From: a virus
Virus record (IMG/VR): IMGVR_UViG_3300044959_000200
Coordinates: 1-64,000 of that record
Strand: one strand, 5' to 3'
Length of the DNA: 64,000 nucleotides
A program made the position numbers and the translations under genes. Below, one piece after another: positions 7,047-14,715 of this stretch. Numbering within the stretch: position 1 is the stretch's first letter; each line of letters opens with the position of its first letter. The notes under the pieces are model-generated. The model had not been told where the DNA came from. It ran no database searches and saw only the letters and a program-made list of their open reading frames with translations.

Positions 7047-7602
7047 ATGAATTGCCTTCATTCGTTTCGTTAAACGCCGCTGCGCGGCGCATGATTGCGG
7101 TCTGAAGGCGTTGTATAGTGCGCAGGTAATTTGCGGCTCGAATGCGCACAAGGGTGTTAGTAGTTTGGCGGCGTGGATTACATAGGCCCACGCGAAAACG
7201 CATGATTGCCCCATCGATGTTGCCGCACACTGCAAGGCTACGGTGCAGTGCGCCGGCTGCATGTAGATGAGTGCCGGCAGTATGTCGGCGATTACGAGAG
7301 ATCGGTGCACCCCAATTGCCCCCCTCTCCCTTATCGCAACCTAAGTGCGTTTCGGCAAAGGCGACAGCAGCTAGTACCTCGCGAGGTACGTCTGGATAGC
7401 GAGCAAAGGCCTCATCGAGCTGCGCTTCAATATGTGCACGGTTTTGTTCTATGCACGCTCGATTATTGCCAGACATATATGGAAAAAGATCGAGGATGAT
7501 GGAGATAATCAGAGCTGAAGTCAAAGTTGAAGACATGGACGTGAGGCGTAGCGCAACGTAACAATCCTGACAACACTTAAGTTTGTGTTTGCCTGTTGTC
7601 AT
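7036..7602 (-). CDS. Membrane-anchored lytic transglycosylase-like protein
   Basis: Likely cleaves peptidoglycan glycan strands. An N-terminal hydrophobic segment (about residues 25-40 from this start) looks like a signal anchor. The following domain reads AVAFAETHLG, then GGNWGAP, then a block with H.AGALHRSL and a final R...GLC. This resembles soluble-lytic-transglycosylase domains, in which the Glu of the first block is catalytic and a later small-residue motif packs beneath it. The similarity is from motif order only. The C-terminal 45 residues are basic helices. The start is uncertain: ATG at 7602, TTG at 7635 or ATG at 7536. It overlaps the upstream gene (7577-7825). Confidence 0.55.
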   Translation of the reverse strand: MTTGKHKLKCCQDCYVALRLTSMSSTLTSALIISIILDLFPYMSGNNRACIEQNRAHIEAQLDEAFARYPDVPREVLAAVAFAETHLGCDKGEGGNWGAPISRNRRHTAGTHLHAAGALHRSLAVCGNIDGAIMRFRVGLCNPRRQTTNTLVRIRAANYLRTIQRLQTAIMRRAAAFNETNEGNSFTP

Positions 7603-7825
7603 ATCGTTGCATTGCTCGCTGTAGATCCATGCCAATAGCTTGAATATCTGAGTGAAGTGCTTTCACAACCTGATCAAACCATGAATGCGAAATGGTTTCG
7701 GAAGTTTCATCATTTTCTTGCAACGCTAAACAGTAAGCATCGTGTACTAGTTGATCAGTACCTAAAACAAAACATTCATAGCACCAGCGAAGAAGAGGAT
7801 GATTAGTAGTTGTGTGTCTCGACAT
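7577..7825 (-). CDS. Hypothetical protein
   Basis: 82 residues from the ATG at 7825; unrecognised. It contains three Cys and several His and acidic residues, without a clear metal-binding spacing. It overlaps the lytic-transglycosylase-like gene downstream, so the two are probably co-transcribed leftward. A longer frame reaching a GTG at 7867 would run into the ribosome-binding site of the divergent gene at 7868 and is less likely. Confidence 0.5.
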   Translation of the reverse strand: MSRHTTTNHPLLRWCYECFVLGTDQLVHDAYCLALQENDETSETISHSWFDQVVKALHSDIQAIGMDLQRAMQRYDNRQTQT

Positions 7826-7867
7826 GTTTACTTTGTATGAGTAATGTGTTCGTAAGGAGACCGGCAC

Positions 7868-8173
7868 ATGAAGAAGTTGAGTACGGGCACTTGCACCACA
7901 GTGGAGTACGTGATTGTTGACTCAAATGGTGTTCGTATTCCGAATCTTACGCCATTTACGGATATTGTTGCTGCTTTGAAGAAGGCGCGCGCTCTAGGGA
8001 CATGCAATACTGTCATGAAGGTAGCTGGCACAACGCAGATACCTATGGCACATCAAGGTCCTGGGGGTTGGTGCCCGAAAGTAAAAATTAAAGAACATAG
8101 GGGAGATCCTTGTAGTCGAGCAGCGCGTGCGCGATCACGGTTACGCCGTCGACGTCGGCGTTGGATTTGTTGA
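7868..8173 (+). CDS. Hypothetical protein with Arg-rich tail
   Basis: 101 residues. Residues 10-50 read as a compact strand-helix unit (VEYVIVDSNG, then a helix with ALKKAR). The C-terminal 20 residues are extremely Arg-rich and could bind nucleic acid or anchor to it. TAAGGAGA lies before the ATG with good spacing. It is a single rightward gene ending at a shared terminator at 8200-8243. Not recognised. Confidence 0.6.
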   Translation: MKKLSTGTCTTVEYVIVDSNGVRIPNLTPFTDIVAALKKARALGTCNTVMKVAGTTQIPMAHQGPGGWCPKVKIKEHRGDPCSRAARARSRLRRRRRRWIC

Positions 8174-8199
8174 TGTTTTGCACTATGTGATAGCTAAAA

Positions 8200-8243
8200 A
8201 AACCTAAACTCTATGGACACATAGGCCCATAGAGTTTAGGTTT
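8200..8243. terminator. Bidirectional terminator
   Basis: A 17-bp near-perfect stem (8200-8216 with 8226-8243) has A-rich and T-rich flanks. It lies between the convergent genes ending at 8173 and 8256. Confidence 0.85.
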
Positions 8244-8255
8244 CGTGTTTATTTT

Positions 8256-8807
8256 TTATTTGTTTTCACGGTGTGATTTGTTTGGGCCTTTGAATTTATT
8301 TTGTTTGTAGTGTTTTACTTTTCGCTTTGGTGGCAGTTTACCAGTGCGGTTAAAGTATTTCATCATGTGCTGGATCCAGCCGGCTATATTCAGTGCGCGA
8401 ACTTCTTTTGCTGTAGCTACGATAGCGCCGCCACTGAATTCGTCATTTCGCAATTTGTCGATAGTTGGAGACCAACTTATTGCCCAGATGGCTGTTGGTC
8501 GAAACGTTTTTAAGAATGCGCGTGCTAATTGACCCGCTGCCCAGGGATTGCCGTAGGCTTTAGAGTAGATATGTAGGCAGTTCTTGTTTTCTTCGTCGTA
8601 GTCAAAGTAGTACTGGAAGTTTGGGGCGAGGTAGGGGTCATTTTTATTTCGCCAGGGTTCATCGGCGATCAGCTTTTTGATCGTTTCTTCATTTTTGTCG
8701 CCAGCTAGTTGGACTGACACGTCACGGAGCGCATGCAATAACCAGCGCTCTTCATCAGCTGTAAGATGCGTGAATTTACCGGCGAATTGAGCGTAGTTGA
8801 TTATCAT
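8256..8807 (-). CDS. Hypothetical protein
   Basis: 183 residues. The region 75-155 is rich in Trp, Tyr and Ala and looks like a folded domain; the last 28 residues are a Lys/Asn/Arg-rich basic tail that may contact nucleic acid. No catalytic motif is recognised. It is the last gene of the leftward stretch that begins at the helicase region. The start has only a weak AAGAAG upstream. Confidence 0.6.
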   Translation of the reverse strand: MIINYAQFAGKFTHLTADEERWLLHALRDVSVQLAGDKNEETIKKLIADEPWRNKNDPYLAPNFQYYFDYDEENKNCLHIYSKAYGNPWAAGQLARAFLKTFRPTAIWAISWSPTIDKLRNDEFSGGAIVATAKEVRALNIAGWIQHMMKYFNRTGKLPPKRKVKHYKQNKFKGPNKSHRENK

Positions 8808-8851
8808 GGTTTGTTTTACTTCTTATGGTGAATGGGTTGAGTAGTATATCC

Positions 8852-9544
8852 CTAGGAAGCCAGTATCTTTGGACCGAACCATCGAACCATGTCAGCTTCA
8901 AATACTGGCATAAGTCGTGGCAAACGCTCTTTTAGCCATGGGGTGATGGTGGCATCCACAGCTATTTCGCATTGGCGAACCCAGTTTCGGTGCCGTTGTC
9001 GTACAACCTTTGGTTCGTTGTATGGGTCGTTACTATCGGGCTCGCGAGGCATTTCGGGTACTGCTGGAAGCGTGTCGTTGTCGAGGGCTCCAAAGACGAT
9101 CGTTGCTTTGAAGTGATCGAGGGCTACTGGTTCATCTTTTGAGTCCCACCACCAATCGACAGGTGGTGGGAGCACTTTTATATGGCGTAGGTACTTTTTG
9201 TACCAGAAAAGGCTGTTGGCAATGTAATGTGGTGGTCCGTCTTTCACGTTGAACATGTGCCACCGCAATAGTGATGGGACGATTGCGTCGCGTTCGTTGA
9301 GAAGTCCGCGTTTTTCGAGCGCTACGAGTAAGTCGTGGAGACACCCAGCGGATTCTAGACATCGTTGTCCTTGAATCCACGTTGCGCCTTTTATTGTGAA
9401 GTACGCAGGTTGAAGGTCGTTGTCGCTTGGTTTATAGAGGCGGACTTCCCACCGTACTCGAAGCTTTCGTTGACCGGATGCGAGATCTTCTGGAACAGGG
9501 TATGTTGCTGTATAGGTAGTCTTGCTGATGTCGCGAACTGGCAT
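8852..9544 (-). CDS. Conserved-looking phage protein, unknown function
   Basis: 230 residues from the ATG at 9544, or 243 from a GTG at 9583; neither has a clear ribosome-binding site. The central block, with GQRCLESAGCLHD, a helix, then LLRWHMFN, resembles an uncharacterised phage family in which a Gly/Cys-rich turn is followed by a WHLND-type motif. The C-terminal third is helical, ending with Trp-rich segments. The role is unknown. The gene sits between two unrecognised genes in the leftward stretch and shows ordinary composition. Confidence 0.6.
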   Translation of the reverse strand: MPVRDISKTTYTATYPVPEDLASGQRKLRVRWEVRLYKPSDNDLQPAYFTIKGATWIQGQRCLESAGCLHDLLVALEKRGLLNERDAIVPSLLRWHMFNVKDGPPHYIANSLFWYKKYLRHIKVLPPPVDWWWDSKDEPVALDHFKATIVFGALDNDTLPAVPEMPREPDSNDPYNEPKVVRQRHRNWVRQCEIAVDATITPWLKERLPRLMPVFEADMVRWFGPKILAS

Positions 9545-9619
9545 TGTGATTTTTACCCAGCCTTTGAATAGGTAGAGGCGCACGATTACTTGTCGAAGAT
9601 TTCGACAGGCTTCGATTCT

Positions 9620-10252
9620 TTACGCGCGAGGCATTGCGACGTAAACATCGCAGACTTCATACGGCTCTTCGCGCATTACTATGCCGGTGATAATGATTGC
9701 TGTACCAAATGGCCCTGTTTCGTAGTAAATACCGTCAATTTCTGCTGTGCCTCCGGGTGTGTCAGGAATAGTTGCTGTGCCTGTAATTGGCCGATAGACC
9801 ATTGGCATCCCGCACCCAGGACAGTACGACGCCGAAAGCGTCGTTAGTAATACGCGACGGCATTTTTCACAGTGCGCTTCGCGCAATGGCAATGGGGATT
9901 TAAGTTTTCCATGAGGATTTTTTGGTGTGTGTTGTGTTGTTTTTGAGTCACTGTTTTTGGGTGAAGAGTGTGCGGTTTTTGGTTCGTTGTTCTTGGATAC
10001 CTCCTTCGTACTTCGCTTAGGGGATGGTATATCGATGTTTGGTGGCAACCAATCGACTGCGTCAGGCGATCCGTGCTTGGCGCATGCGTAGTTTGCTACA
10101 TGCCCAGTAGACGTGAGTTGGGCATGATTGACTTTGCCACGTTTGCATTGGTGGCATGTTTGGGTTACTTCACATGGGCAGATACGCCGAATTAGGTTGT
10201 CGTCTTGATCTCTAATTAATTTGTACTCTGTGCCGCACTTGTCGCACTTCAT
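9620..10252 (-). CDS. Multi-zinc-ribbon protein
   Basis: 210 residues with many cysteines in paired knuckles. CxxC at residues 3-6 pairs with CPC around 26-28, CHQC with a later Cys/His around 33-60, and CEKC with CPGC around 127-148. This suggests three small zinc-binding units. The middle (75-115) is Ser/Lys/Thr/Pro-rich and probably disordered; the C-terminal 60 residues form strands. Likely a nucleic-acid or protein adaptor. A copy of the dispersed motif (TTTACGGCGT at 10261-10270, opposite strand) sits exactly where the ribosome-binding site would be, contributing the AAAG ahead of the ATG. Confidence 0.65.
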   Translation of the reverse strand: MKCDKCGTEYKLIRDQDDNLIRRICPCEVTQTCHQCKRGKVNHAQLTSTGHVANYACAKHGSPDAVDWLPPNIDIPSPKRSTKEVSKNNEPKTAHSSPKNSDSKTTQHTPKNPHGKLKSPLPLREAHCEKCRRVLLTTLSASYCPGCGMPMVYRPITGTATIPDTPGGTAEIDGIYYETGPFGTAIIITGIVMREEPYEVCDVYVAMPRA

Positions 10253-10283
10253 GTGTGTTCTTTACGGCGTACATAGTTGTTGG

Positions 10284-11138
10284 TTAGACTTTGATGTACT
10301 TCGACGTAGCGCTGATGCTTCCGTCTTGCAGTGTTTCAAATGAGAAGTCTGCAAACAGTTCTGGCACAGTGTTCTGAAGCACCTTGAGCACTGGCACCAT
10401 TGCGCGACGTATTGCTACGTCTGCGGATTTTGCGCAGCGCATGAAGAGAACGTGGCGCCATGCGCGAACGTTGCCTGTGATCACGATCGGTGCTTCTACC
10501 CAGTTAGGCAGCACACGGCGCGCCGCACTTAGGAGTCGCTTTCGCCACTCCGTATTTGATTCTCCGTCTAGCTGAGGGTACTTGGTTCGGTATGCTTCAA
10601 TCCAGCGCCTATAGCGGTATAGGTCGTACGCCATGTCCTCTAGGGCGTCATGGACAAGTTCTGGATCGTTTTGAATGTCGTACGGTAAACAGAAGCGCAG
10701 CTTATCTTCGCCTACGTATCGTTGAGACACTTGTGAGTAGGCCATGCCAGCGCGGTGCCGTACAATCTCGTGAGTGACGGCGCGATCGACACCCCATATC
10801 AAGAATGTGTAGTTTGCGTGTTCTAGGATGGAGCCATGACCTTGTGTCATGATGCGCGTGAAGTATTTGTCAGCTTCAGCGTGCGGGGTGTGCAGTTGGC
10901 CTAGCGAGAGGTAGCAGATCTGGCCGGAGAATTTTGACAGCAAACCTCCATCGCTGATTAAGCTTCGTTCTAGCGCGTCCACTGATTCTTCGTAGTAAGC
11001 GTCGAAACCGTAGTCGTTGAGAAAAGGTTTTATTTCCTCAACGTTCACGCGTGTTTCAGCGATCATGGACACGCTCGGTGCGGTTGAGTAACGCACTCCG
11101 TTAGGAGCTTTGATAGTGGGGTATGTGATGCTTTTCAT
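10284..11138 (-). CDS. thyX: Flavin-dependent thymidylate synthase ThyX
   Basis: Methylates dUMP to dTMP using methylenetetrahydrofolate, FAD and NADPH. The 284-residue protein has the ThyX signature RHR...S at 127-139 (VRHRAGMAYSQVSQRY), preceded by an HxxxLEH-type segment (QGHGSILEHANY, about 99-110) that contributes to flavin binding, and a later NVRAWRHVL segment where family members bind substrate. Length is slightly above typical bacterial ThyX (about 220-250). AAAGGAT lies upstream of the ATG. With the dCMP deaminase at 4928-5599 it gives the phage its own route from dCMP to dTMP. Confidence 0.95.
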   Translation of the reverse strand: MKSITYPTIKAPNGVRYSTAPSVSMIAETRVNVEEIKPFLNDYGFDAYYEESVDALERSLISDGGLLSKFSGQICYLSLGQLHTPHAEADKYFTRIMTQGHGSILEHANYTFLIWGVDRAVTHEIVRHRAGMAYSQVSQRYVGEDKLRFCLPYDIQNDPELVHDALEDMAYDLYRYRRWIEAYRTKYPQLDGESNTEWRKRLLSAARRVLPNWVEAPIVITGNVRAWRHVLFMRCAKSADVAIRRAMVPVLKVLQNTVPELFADFSFETLQDGSISATSKYIKV

Positions 11139-11165
11139 GGTTTGTTGAATCCTTTGAAATGGTGT

Positions 11166-11624
11166 TTAGACAAACGGTTCTTTGCAGACGCAACACCGCA
11201 AGTCTTCATCTTTGATTGAGTACAGAGCTTTCAGTGTGATGAGTTCGGGGTGCTTATCAAAGCACGCTCCAGGATGGACAAGGGCGTAGTCTCGAAGGAC
11301 GTATGCAACAGGCGCAGGGAATTTGACGCCGTATACGGCAGTACGTATCAAATTGATTTCGTGTGCGAAGCGCTCGCTCAAAGTGTGTCGGACGGATGCT
11401 TTGTCGAATTTGCCTACGACACGAAGTGCGGAAGGATTGTTTGGTCGGATAACGGCGTATTGTCCTGTTGCAAGGGGACGCACTTGATAAAACGATTTCT
11501 CATTGATTGTGACTGTCTCCCCGTTCAGGACCACAGTCATCGTATCCGAATTTGAAAACCAGCTGCGAAACCTTTTGGGTATTTCTACGGACACTTTTGT
11601 CGGAGGAAACGGAAACGACAGCAT
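11166..11624 (-). CDS. Hypothetical protein with C-terminal Cys pair
   Basis: 152 residues from the ATG at 11624, chosen because GAGGAAAA precedes it; an upstream start at 11669 lacks one. The N-terminal half looks strand-rich (VSVEIP, MTVVLNGETVTINE), the C-terminal half helical, ending CCVCKEPF, possibly half of a metal knuckle. It overlaps the end of the upstream gene (11500-11895) by 125 bases in another frame, which is unusual here, where most overlaps are four bases. Function unknown. Confidence 0.55.
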   Translation of the reverse strand: MLSFPFPPTKVSVEIPKRFRSWFSNSDTMTVVLNGETVTINEKSFYQVRPLATGQYAVIRPNNPSALRVVGKFDKASVRHTLSERFAHEINLIRTAVYGVKFPAPVAYVLRDYALVHPGACFDKHPELITLKALYSIKDEDLRCCVCKEPFV

Positions 11625-11895
11625 GTGTTTTCCTCGGCGGTAAAGGTTTGCGTGGTTCAAACTGTTCATCTCGTTCGACGATGGCTACCCAGCTCCACGA
11701 GCCTTCTCCGAAAGCGTTGAGCTCGATGATTCGATACAGGCATTGGTGTTGTGGTTGTCCAACCACCACCCGTAGCCAGTCCCCCAAAAAGACACGGGGC
11801 CCGGTGCCCCGTATCACACCGTCGGTGCCGTTGACATCGACTTCGTGATGCGGAGCGTCGGGCCCTGTTAAATCATGTATGACATATCGTGGCAT
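11500..11895 (-). CDS. Hypothetical protein under a palindromic leader
   Basis: 131 residues. The first 80 are strand-rich with several aromatic and Gly residues (SWSWVAIVERDE), suggesting a small beta barrel. The last 40, which overlap the next gene, are less protein-like, so the true C-terminus may have been extended by loss of an earlier stop. There is no ribosome-binding site: the ATG sits at the edge of a 22-bp perfect palindrome (11894-11915). It is the gene just downstream of the XRE regulator and probably under its control. Confidence 0.5.
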   Translation of the reverse strand: MPRYVIHDLTGPDAPHHEVDVNGTDGVIRGTGPRVFLGDWLRVVVGQPQHQCLYRIIELNAFGEGSWSWVAIVERDEQFEPRKPLPPRKTHAVVSVSSDKSVRRNTQKVSQLVFKFGYDDCGPERGDSHNQ

Positions 11896-11933
11896 GGCAG
11901 AGTTAACTCTGCCATACTTACCTATCTAGGTAA
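11894..11933. promoter_or_regulatory. Two adjacent palindromes, likely operator
   Basis: A 22-bp perfect palindrome (11894-11915, centre GTTAAC) overlaps the start codon of the gene at 11500-11895. A second (11918-11933, TTACCTA/TAGGTAA with a 2-base centre) overlaps the stop of the XRE regulator gene. Two dyads next to an XRE gene are typical of autoregulatory operators; an RNA hairpin that hides the start codon is an alternative. Confidence 0.5.
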
Positions 11934-12271
11934 AGTCTTTTTTGTTTACGGCGTGAAGGCCAGTGTTCAGGATGTTGTACTAACCATGCTTCATCATAAG
12001 GAGGTAGTCGTCCCCGTAGTTGGAACAACTTTACGTATGAGTCGGAGTCAAGTTCAAGTACTTTTGCAAGCTTGTCTAGGCGTTTGGGACTGATTGCGCG
12101 TTTCCCACGTTCCAGATCACTCAGATACGGTACTGATACTCCTGCACTTTTAGCGACTTCGCTGAGTACTTTTTCTCGTTGTTGTCGTGCTTCTCGTAAC
12201 AGTTTACCAAGCGCCACGCGGCGCATTTTCGCGTCGTCGGGGAGCCCTTCCCGTTCGGCGCGTTTGTTCAT
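11918..12271 (-). CDS. XRE-family helix-turn-helix regulator
   Basis: 117 residues. Residues about 20-75 form an XRE/Cro-type helix-turn-helix: LGKLLREARQQ, then LSEVAKSAGVSVPYLSDLE with the recognition helix, then RGKRAISPKRLDKLAKVL. The N-terminal 18 and C-terminal 40 residues are basic or aromatic and unrecognised. AAGGAG is well placed before the ATG. It overlaps the upstream gene 12268-12633 by four bases (ATGA), so the two are coupled. The palindromes at its 3' end are the obvious candidate binding site. Exact motif copy at 11945-11954. Confidence 0.85.
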   Translation of the reverse strand: MNKRAEREGLPDDAKMRRVALGKLLREARQQREKVLSEVAKSAGVSVPYLSDLERGKRAISPKRLDKLAKVLELDSDSYVKLFQLRGRLPPYDEAWLVQHPEHWPSRRKQKRLYLDR

Positions 12272-12633
12272 GGTCGCTCCTTGTATGAGAACTGTCCGTT
12301 ATAGAATGCTTCCCAGTCTTCGAACGAAAGAAACTCAGGTTCAGGTACTCCGTCGAGGCGCCACCATCCGCCTGCCATTTCAGATAGCTGATGCAGTTCG
12401 CCGACTTCTTCTTCAGTAAGTCTTTCAGGGCCGTTTATAATGGCATACCAAAGAGCGTAATCTAGTCCTGGCGCATTTTCAGTTTGAAGGTACTTTACGC
12501 CAAGGTAACGCATGTAATCTAATAGACGCTCACTTGCGAGGCTACGCACAAGGTCAACAAGTTTGCGTACAATTTCGTCGTCGTGAGCTTCGAGTTTAAG
12601 TAGCTCGTCGTTGTTAAAGTAATGGTTTCGCAT
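12268..12633 (-). CDS. Partner protein of the XRE regulator, unknown function
   Basis: 121 residues, acidic and mainly helical (Glu/Leu-rich), with a Trp-rich stretch at about 90-95 (GGWWRLDG). No family recognised. It is translationally coupled to the XRE gene. A two-gene unit of a small acidic protein and an XRE protein recalls toxin-antitoxin or lysogeny-control pairs, but it shows no toxin motif and no ImmA/IrrE HExxH motif, so I do not assign it. The upstream leader 12634-12676 is short and A+T-rich and may hold the operon promoter. Confidence 0.55.
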   Translation of the reverse strand: MRNHYFNNDELLKLEAHDDEIVRKLVDLVRSLASERLLDYMRYLGVKYLQTENAPGLDYALWYAIINGPERLTEEEVGELHQLSEMAGGWWRLDGVPEPEFLSFEDWEAFYNGQFSYKERP

Positions 12634-12676
12634 TACTCAAAAATAACATACGTCAGAGACTGCGTCTAAACGTAGA

Positions 12677-13048
12677 TTATTTAGTGTTGTGCTCTTGTCT
12701 TTGTGTGTCTGAGCGTCTAGTGAGTGCAGCGGCAACTTGTTCTTGATTTACAGGGCGCCGTTCAGTAGTTGTCGGAGCGACCGCTTGTACTTCGATTTCA
12801 TTGTTCATGTATTTTACTCGTTCAGCGGTCAGTTCATCAATTTGTGCTTGAAGTGCTGCAATATGTGCATCAATGGCAGCGCATCTTGCAGCGCAAGCGT
12901 CCTCAAGGGAGGTGTAAAGATTACGCCGTGAAACAGGGTTGACGAGCAACCCTGGCAAAACAAGCGCTTCTTTTTCAGCGTCTTCGTCACTTACGGTGAA
13001 TTCTTTGATGCCGTTACGTCCGTCAATGTAATAAAGCTTGGTGGCCAT
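12677..13048 (-). CDS. Small coiled-coil protein
   Basis: 123 residues. Residues about 48-80 form an Ala/Leu/Glu-rich heptad-like helix (DAHIAALQAQIDELTAERV), a coiled coil likely to mediate oligomerisation. The N-terminus is strand-like and the C-terminal 35 residues are Thr/Arg/Gln-rich and disordered. No ribosome-binding site: the ATG lies inside one arm of a 16-bp perfect hairpin (13043-13081). Function unknown. Confidence 0.6.
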   Translation of the reverse strand: MATKLYYIDGRNGIKEFTVSDEDAEKEALVLPGLLVNPVSRRNLYTSLEDACAARCAAIDAHIAALQAQIDELTAERVKYMNNEIEVQAVAPTTTERRPVNQEQVAAALTRRSDTQRQEHNTK

Positions 13049-13081
13049 ACCGGAAGTCTAATGAGGACTTCCGGTATGGCC
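13043..13081. promoter_or_regulatory. 16-bp perfect hairpin spanning a start codon
   Basis: 13043-13058 pairs perfectly with 13066-13081 (7-base loop). The ATG of the leftward gene 12677-13048 is within the stem. It follows the stop of the upstream gene ending at 13111, so it may act as a terminator, as a translation block, or both. No T run follows on either side. Confidence 0.6.
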
Positions 13082-13110
13082 AAGGGTTCTTTACGTCGTT
13101 GAATTAGAGA

Positions 13111-14121
13111 TCAGTCTACGTTGCCGCCTGCACGCCAGCTATTGGCTGCACGGTTTTTTACTACTTTGAACCAGGTTTTGCCGTTGCCAAGTTTGAGCGT
13201 GCTGTGATCGACGTCATATAGCATTCCACTAACGTATACACCATCGTCGCACACCATTCGCGTTGCGCGATGTCGGTTGTGCCGACGGTATATTAATCCG
13301 TCTACCCCTTGCATGTACTCAAACTGTATTTTAGCGTTGTCCGATAATATTGGAACTCCCTTTTTGTATTCTTTAATGTTGCTTTTTGAAATTTCTTGCC
13401 AATTTTTTATGATTTGATCTGCTTTGAATTTCTTTTCTGGCATTGGAACCAGAAACCACTCGCCCTGTCGCAGTGCATCTTTAGGCACATCTTTCGGACA
13501 CAATAATGCGAGTGCCTCGTCGACGGTTGTGGGATCAGGGCGAGCGCTTGGCAGTTGCACTAGGAAGAAATTGCGACGTTCAGGGTCGTCGTTCCGGTCC
13601 AGTCCGGATACATAATAGACGTAGCTTGTAAAGTATTTGTTTTTAGTGCTGTCCCACGTCTCTCGTTTTATGCGAAACAGCGTTTCGCCAAGGAAATGCT
13701 TTTTTTGCAGATGTTTATGCGGAGTGCCGGTTTGAGCACACTTTTTGTTTCGACAGGGAACAAGCGTTTCAATTTCACGATCTGGAGTGACGTCTACGAG
13801 TATGACGTCGTCTGGAATAAGCCCTGCTGCACGAAGTGCTGAGTAGGGAATGTACGCGACTTTTGACAGTCCGTGTCGCTTGATTGCTTCACGGAGTTCT
13901 TTTTGTTGTTCTCTGGTTGTCTTCGATGGACCTTCGTCCGCGTTGACGAGCAGTATGCCGTTTGGTAACCAGCGAGCAAGTTGTATAACTTCGTATGACC
14001 AGAGTACGCCGTATTCGTCATATGAGAAGCGCGCTCGGTCAGAGAGTTTTGAGAGTAAGCGCGTATTGAGTGGTTTCCCTAAAACATAATCGTTGGCGAT
14101 CGCGCTGTTGAGTTTGCTCAT
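13111..14121 (-). CDS. Conserved uncharacterised protein
   Basis: 336 residues. Distinct blocks are a helical N-terminus (1-30), a region around 75-130 with a CxxxxC pair (PCRNKKCAQ), and a C-terminal third with LRQGEWFLVP, a basic RHNRHRATR segment and a block ending VYVSGMLYDVDHSTLKLGNGKTWFKV. This last pattern (glycine turn, a D-H-S/T-L-x-L unit, then W-x-V) is one I associate with an uncharacterised family seen in phages and some bacteria, often beside a CxxCxGxG protein like the next gene; that recollection is unverified. It overlaps the upstream gene by four bases. GAGGAAT precedes the ATG. Confidence 0.65.
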   Translation of the reverse strand: MSKLNSAIANDYVLGKPLNTRLLSKLSDRARFSYDEYGVLWSYEVIQLARWLPNGILLVNADEGPSKTTREQQKELREAIKRHGLSKVAYIPYSALRAAGLIPDDVILVDVTPDREIETLVPCRNKKCAQTGTPHKHLQKKHFLGETLFRIKRETWDSTKNKYFTSYVYYVSGLDRNDDPERRNFFLVQLPSARPDPTTVDEALALLCPKDVPKDALRQGEWFLVPMPEKKFKADQIIKNWQEISKSNIKEYKKGVPILSDNAKIQFEYMQGVDGLIYRRHNRHRATRMVCDDGVYVSGMLYDVDHSTLKLGNGKTWFKVVKNRAANSWRAGGNVD

Positions 14122-14675
14122 GGCAATGATTCCTCGTTGTCGTTGTTGTCGTCAACGTCACGGTACTCAACGGCAAGCAGATATGCTCCGTCGCCCTCGC
14201 TTGGCTCTAAAGTCAGGCCTACAGCGTTGAGCGCGGTTTCTGCCGCTTTGTACCATTTTTCGTCATCCCACGCTTCATGGGAGCCCAGTCCCATGCAACG
14301 CGGGCACTTTCCATCTCCGCGCGCGACAAGTGCGTTGAGGCGCTCTGATGCTGCGCGGATATGAGCGGGCCAGTTGAGTGCTGGACCATATTGAGAGATC
14401 CATCGTTGGCGTTGTCGCCGGTTACGATTTTCCCATTTTATGCGTACGCGTCGTTTTACGCGACAGCGCACTTTACCTGTGCCCTTGCAGTTAGGGCAGA
14501 CGTTGAGGTTGTCGCACGCAAATGGTGCGTAATATTTGCCGCTCGGTGTAAGGGTTGTAACAGAGCCTAGGATTATCGAGCGGCGTTCTTGTCCTGGCTC
14601 GTCTAATATCCACCTTTCACGGTTTACGAGTTTTCGTACAATTTGTGGGTCAAATCCGAGTTTGATCTTAGCCAT
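14118..14675 (-). CDS. DnaJ-like zinc-knuckle protein
   Basis: 185 residues. CPNCKGTGKVRC (about residues 60-71) and CPRCMGLGSHEAW (about 126-138) are two CxxCxGxG-type knuckles like the DnaJ Cys-rich domain and would bind one or more zincs. Between them is a highly basic stretch (RRVRIKWENRNRRQRQRW). The region after the second knuckle ends in LEPSEGDGAYLLAVEYRD. It is probably a partner of the overlapping gene 13111-14121 (ATGA), perhaps in protein folding or nucleic-acid binding. Only a weak AGGT precedes the ATG. Confidence 0.65.
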   Translation of the reverse strand: MAKIKLGFDPQIVRKLVNRERWILDEPGQERRSIILGSVTTLTPSGKYYAPFACDNLNVCPNCKGTGKVRCRVKRRVRIKWENRNRRQRQRWISQYGPALNWPAHIRAASERLNALVARGDGKCPRCMGLGSHEAWDDEKWYKAAETALNAVGLTLEPSEGDGAYLLAVEYRDVDDNNDNEESLP

Positions 14676-14715
14676 GGTTACCTATTAGGGGTTAGAGTTG
14701 AGATGAATATGGAAC

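Noticed and set aside
7605-7867. GTG start at 7867 for the leftward gene 7577-7825
   Set aside because: The extra codons cover the ribosome-binding site of the divergent gene at 7868; the ATG at 7825 is simpler.
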